Shown here: in pieces, positions 60,129-64,000 of the stretch
How positions within the stretch are numbered: position 1 is the first letter of the stretch
How the letters are laid out: every line of letters starts with the position of its first letter
Assembly (NCBI GenBank): GCA_032622095.1
Contig: CP136069.1
Span: 104,188,278 to 104,252,277, forward strand
Length of the DNA: 64,000 nucleotides
Source: Siphonodentalium dalli
Lineage: Eukaryota; Mollusca; Scaphopoda; Gadilida; Siphonodentaliidae
Reading direction: 5' to 3'
The notes under the pieces: model-generated
The model's database searches: none
Seen by the model: only the letters and a program-made list of their open reading frames with translations
Told to the model about the DNA's origin: nothing
Made by a program: the position numbers and the translations under genes

Positions 60129-60614
60129 CTAGTAAAAGGCAAATGGATTTTCTTCTCTTTTCATCAATTTCTCTAGTAGGTGTTGTTTAATGCAAAATTT
60201 CCAGTGTTTGAGATCAAAAGTGGGTACGAGTATGGTATACTTTATATAGACCATTCCACAGTTTCGCTCCTGTATGTCCGATAGTACATATAAATGGATG
60301 GAGTTGTTGGAGTTGTTTACCTGTATTGTGGACAGGGTTAATTGTATAATGGTGAAGCACTTTGTATAGAGGGAGGCATACGAAACAATAAGTACACATC
60401 TAAAGCAACATAGCATACCTATATTTGTCGACACTGATCGACTGGTTACATTCATAGTATAACCAAGGTATGCGAGTATAGATGTGTGATATACTCTATA
60501 GTAAAGTATAGATAGCTTGGATAGTATGATACCGCAGTCCATATATGGATACATGATACTCCAGCGGGCTAAGAGATATACTTTCTCAGAGCAGTGAAAA
60601 CGACACTTATCCAC
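60129..60614 (-). pseudogene. LINE ORF2 C-terminal relic (minus strand)
   Basis: Across two frames the minus strand shows the closing pattern of CR1/L2-type ORF2: HHYTINPVHNTGK, CTIGHTGAKLWNGL (as G-x-K-x-W-N-x-L-P) and FCIKQHLLEKLMKRE. The frame switch near 60215 and missing upstream domains mark it as a remnant. Weaker evidence than for the LINE copies at 31, 39 and 53 kb. Confidence 0.45.
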
Positions 60615-60779
60615 CAGCTTTCATTCCGAGCAGACCCATATCTTAACCTGTCTATACACTGTGCTTCATCGACCAACCATTTTTACTTATATATAAAGTT
60701 ATCTACACCAACGTATCTCTTCTTGAATTGTTCCCGATATCACGGCCATTCAACATCTAAACCCTAGACACCGGGACAG

Positions 60780-60808
60780 TGGTGCCATGAGCTTGGAATC
60801 AGAACTTG
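60780..60808 (+). other. Possible primer-binding site of an LTR element
   Basis: TGGTGCCATGAGCTTGGAATC followed by AGAAC resembles the tRNA-Leu-type sites (TGGTGTCAGAAGTGG…) of many gypsy elements. It lies 160 bp upstream of the gag-like frame on the same strand. No LTR pair could be demonstrated. Confidence 0.3.
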
Positions 60809-60938
60809 TGTTATTTCGTTCATAAGTGAGTACTTACATTGCCAACCTGTACATTTCTTTTGATCTAATAATTTAAATTAAATAAACACAATACCCGCAT
60901 TATGTTCTAGAGCAATTTTATAATGCCACAATTAAAAT

Positions 60939-62355
60939 GTGCATGTGCCAACCCAACTCAAATTATTAATTTCTTATCTACCTGCAATTTTGCCTTTTCT
61001 ATTCCCAATCACTTTAGAAATTAAAATCAAGATGAATATGACACAAAGTCACCCTTCCCGCCCTTCCTTGTCGGATTACGTTATTATATTAGCGCCCAAA
61101 TCGATGAATGATAAGAATACTGATCGTAATTATCGATCATTTCGTGCTAATAATTATTCTAGTATGGAAGGCAATAATTTTCAAGGACGGAAACCTGATA
61201 ATAGATTTAATGCGCCCGCCACATCAGGAAGACGATGGCCAAGGTATTTACAGGGTAGAAATTCTTCAACTCATTTTATTCGAATAATAATCAGCGCCCA
61301 CAAATTGGATCATATTCTAAACAAAATAGATATGACAACACGCGAAGTTGGCCTTATGTTCAACATATACGGAATTCACAAAATTCTGTGTTTAATCCAC
61401 AGACCCAACCATTTCAATTATTATGCCGATATTGTTGGAAATCTGGACATAATATCACATGGTGTCGAAGACGTTTGAATGAAATGAATAAACATTATTT
61501 AAACTAAAACATTCCACCCAGAGCGGAGCATCTGAGTGGAATCGTGTAAAAAGCAAGAATAATAAGCAAGCTAACGCTCCATCATGGAATAAATTGCATG
61601 CACACAGAACAAACGGGAAAGAATTATGTTGGCATAAACCACATAGAGATGGTAAAAATAATGTTCACAGGCCGTTTCATCAAAGATTACCGCATAAAAA
61701 TAAAATATCCGCACACGTCTGTGAAATCAAGAGTTCCATACGCATCGCATAAGCCTTACAATCATAAACAAACGCAACAGATAATACAACCCCAGAAAAA
61801 TACTAAATCGAATTTATCAATTCCGGAATATCAAAATAATTTGAAGTTAATGAAAGGCATAAATGCACAAGTGGCATCATCCATATTGATTCAAATAGGC
61901 ACACAAAAATATCGAGCCATTCTAGATAGTGGAGCCGATATCAGTTTATGTTCGTTAAAATTTTATAACAATTTAAAATATAAACCGCAAATGCAAGAAA
62001 CGCAGTTTCATGCAACATCTGCCAGTGGGGATGCACTAACCATAAATGGTTTCATCATATTAAATTTCCACATTAATAATTAAAGGTCTCACATAAATTC
62101 TATGTTTGTTCAAACATGCATCGATCTTTATTATTCGGCAGAGATTTTCTCAGTGAAAATGGCGCACAGATATATTTTGACCGCCAGATAATGAAAATTC
62201 ATGGGACTATAATTTCTATAATACCAGATATTCACGTTGCAACCTTGGTCAGAATACAGTCTGCCCAAAATGTTGCCTCTGATAACATAAACCCATATGT
62301 ACAAACAACTGTTTCTGAAATAGATATCGATTTAAATTCGCGTGCATGCATATGA
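60939..62355 (+). pseudogene. Gypsy-like LTR retrotransposon relic: gag zinc knuckle and aspartic protease
   Basis: A gag-like frame rich in N, R and S (from about 61031) shifts near 61255 and ends with a nucleocapsid knuckle of the form C-x2-C-x4-H-x4-C (61426-61467). Further on, in another frame, comes a retropepsin segment with the catalytic D-S-G (LDSGAD, about 61925) in the 61598-62083 frame, and after one more shift the closing LFGRDFL-SENGA motif (62131-62165). Order and motifs fit Ty3/gypsy. No reverse transcriptase, RNase H or integrase follows, and no LTRs were found. At least three frameshifts make it inert. Left as described, not reconstructed. Confidence 0.8.
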
Positions 62356-63880
62356 TGCACCTACACAATCATGCGTGAATGATATCACTCGTGTTATAAA
62401 CACACGAGAAACAAAATAGACATTTTGGCCGACATAACTAATATCAGGATTTCATTATGTCATACTTACCAGTATGAATGTGCAACAGTAATGTATCCGT
62501 AAATAACTATATATTGTAGTCCTGACGGAATACTAAACAATGTATAAAACACATAATCCTGAATGTTAAATTTCCGTATAACAAAGGAATAGAACTGATA
62601 AACAATTGAACTAATTAACACAAACATGATTTAAATCATAGTCTTAATATTCGTAGTCTCCGCGTGTACAACATAAATATATCCAACCTTGTGCCACTGC
62701 ACGCTCACACAAGTACCGGCAACACATGCAAACTTTTCTGTATACAAAGCATGAGTTTTCCTTGATTTATGTATCTGGACAACGGGTCCAGGAATATCGT
62801 GTTAAACGATTGACATGATAAATTTGTACATACAATTGTTCTGACCAGCATGTGGTATGCATAGACTCACAAACTCAGCTAACATGCGTGTAATGTGGAT
62901 TAAGTTATAGTATAGACACCGCCGAGGTTCCAACTGCTTACACATTTTATAATTAATGATATCCATAATGTGTAGGATAATTTCTTCTCTTACACCAAAA
63001 GACCAACTTTAGCATCACATTTGTGTACACACGAATCATTTGCCCCGATATATTGACTATATGGAATGGTGGAACTCGTTTGGTACGGCCGACCAGCGTA
63101 TTTCCTGGCTCGACGGAATTATGACAGGGATATCACCCTGCACGTTATTGGCAAATACCGATGCTAAGACTAATTAAATCAGAATGGTCGTTAGATGGCT
63201 TATACCAAGCACAAGTATAATACTATTTTATTCACTCTGTAAACCGCACATTGAGTTTCGTTTACAAAAACTAAATATGTGCATATAATATAATATGATA
63301 TAGATAGCGGAGAAGTACATGTATGTGATATTTCATTACCGCGCAATTGTTATAAATAGTTGTGAATAGGTTCACGAAATCGCAATCATCTACTGATTGG
63401 TTCTAATTCTACTGGAATGGTGAACGATAATTCACCCGATTTTAACAATAATTTCACACCAAAATAATTACAATAATTACACGATTGTTGTTTTATAAAT
63501 GTCGTCGCAGCAGGCATGTTTGGTTATCGCACAGCAATTGATTTCAGCGACGATTACACTTTTTTAATGAAATTTTATGGCATGATATACATATATTTAT
63601 CGATTCCCTTGAATGTCATGATTCAAGACATATTTTTTTTTAATTCATACGATCACATTTTATTGATCATAAAACCAATTCCCTTAATGTCCATATCCCT
63701 CATTTATTGCATGACCATTTTCTTTACATTTTATAGAAATGCTCTACGAACGCGTTCAAATTTATGAAAATGCAAATTGCATTGGTGAGTCACTGATTTT
63801 GTTTCATGATTCGTACTTTGGACATATTTTGGTTTCAAGATGCTTATTAGCTATTGTGGGTTTATTGTGTTCTTTTTACA
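62356..63880. other. GAK intron, no gene seen
   Basis: No continuation of pol and no exon of GAK is recognisable; the 83-codon frame at 63516-63767 is hydrophobic but matches nothing known to me. Confidence 0.4.
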
Positions 63881-63889
63881 AACACATTA

Positions 63890-64000
63890 TTAGCTCAACT
63901 TACTTTTGTAAGTTTGAGCTATTGCCATGGTTTGGCGTCCGTCGTCCGTGTGTCCTTCAACAATTTCCTTTGGCGCGGGCTACAGGTTGTACCTTTGGTG
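63890..64000 (+). repeat. Dispersed repeat cut by the window end
   Basis: Starts at about 'tagctcaacttacttttgtaag'; 'tttgagctattgccatggtttggcgtccgtcgtccgtgtg' matches the unit at 3850 ('…gccatgggttggcatccgtcatctgtga'). An abundant non-coding family in this genome. Confidence 0.65.

Overview
This window looks like gene-poor, AT-rich animal nuclear DNA. The organism is probably a lophotrochozoan and most likely a mollusc. Reasons are spliced exons with GT..AG borders, a recognisable first exon of the animal kinase GAK, a tRNA-derived SINE, many relics of LINEs and DNA transposons, and non-coding repeats with runs such as GTCCGTCCGTC and 'gggcgtgcaatatacgcc' that I associate with bivalve and gastropod genomes. 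The species call is inference. I see no tRNA, rRNA, CRISPR array or bacterial-type operon.

Layout. 1-13 kb: transposon relics (FLYWCH fragment, a SINE with a 15-bp target-site duplication, a duplicated segment one copy of which carries a TTA-flanked miniature element, a hAT-like element with an 8-bp duplication). 13.4-27.4 kb: a large imperfect inverted repeat whose centre holds a satellite array of about 38 monomers of roughly 202 bp (17.2-25.0 kb) with higher-order structure and a GC-rich palindrome in each monomer. 27.4-35 kb: hairpins and a 5'-truncated LINE. 35-48 kb: the most interesting part. 48.7-52.4 kb: two further tandem-repeat fields. 53.4-55.9 kb: a degraded CR1-like LINE. 57-64 kb: the GC-rich 5' region and first exon of GAK on the + strand, whose first intron holds a long-TIR element, a LINE relic and a gypsy-like gag/protease relic.

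The 35-48 kb locus carries two multi-exon genes that face each other. On the + strand (35078-43124) four phase-consistent exons encode a tesmin-like CXC cysteine-rich N-terminus and a C-terminal zinc-binding 'ballast' domain like the cytoplasmic tail of the P2X7 receptor. On the - strand (47811-42295) seven phase-consistent exons encode 386 residues of a DDE-type transposase-like protein. The two last exons have passed one another: each lies inside the last intron of the opposite gene, and only 28 bp separate their splice acceptors. The ballast gene has an in-frame TGA where the motif W-C-x-C-G-x-C calls for cysteine, and the transposase-like protein has G in place of an expected conserved D, so both may be decaying. 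Miniature elements flanked by TTAA lie in the same window, one of them 170 bp upstream of the transposase-like gene.

How the parts may work together is inference: the two genes could be the two products of one DNA transposon (transposase plus a cysteine-rich partner), or a transposon grown into a host gene. GAK is the only unambiguous host gene, and only its first exon is in the window.
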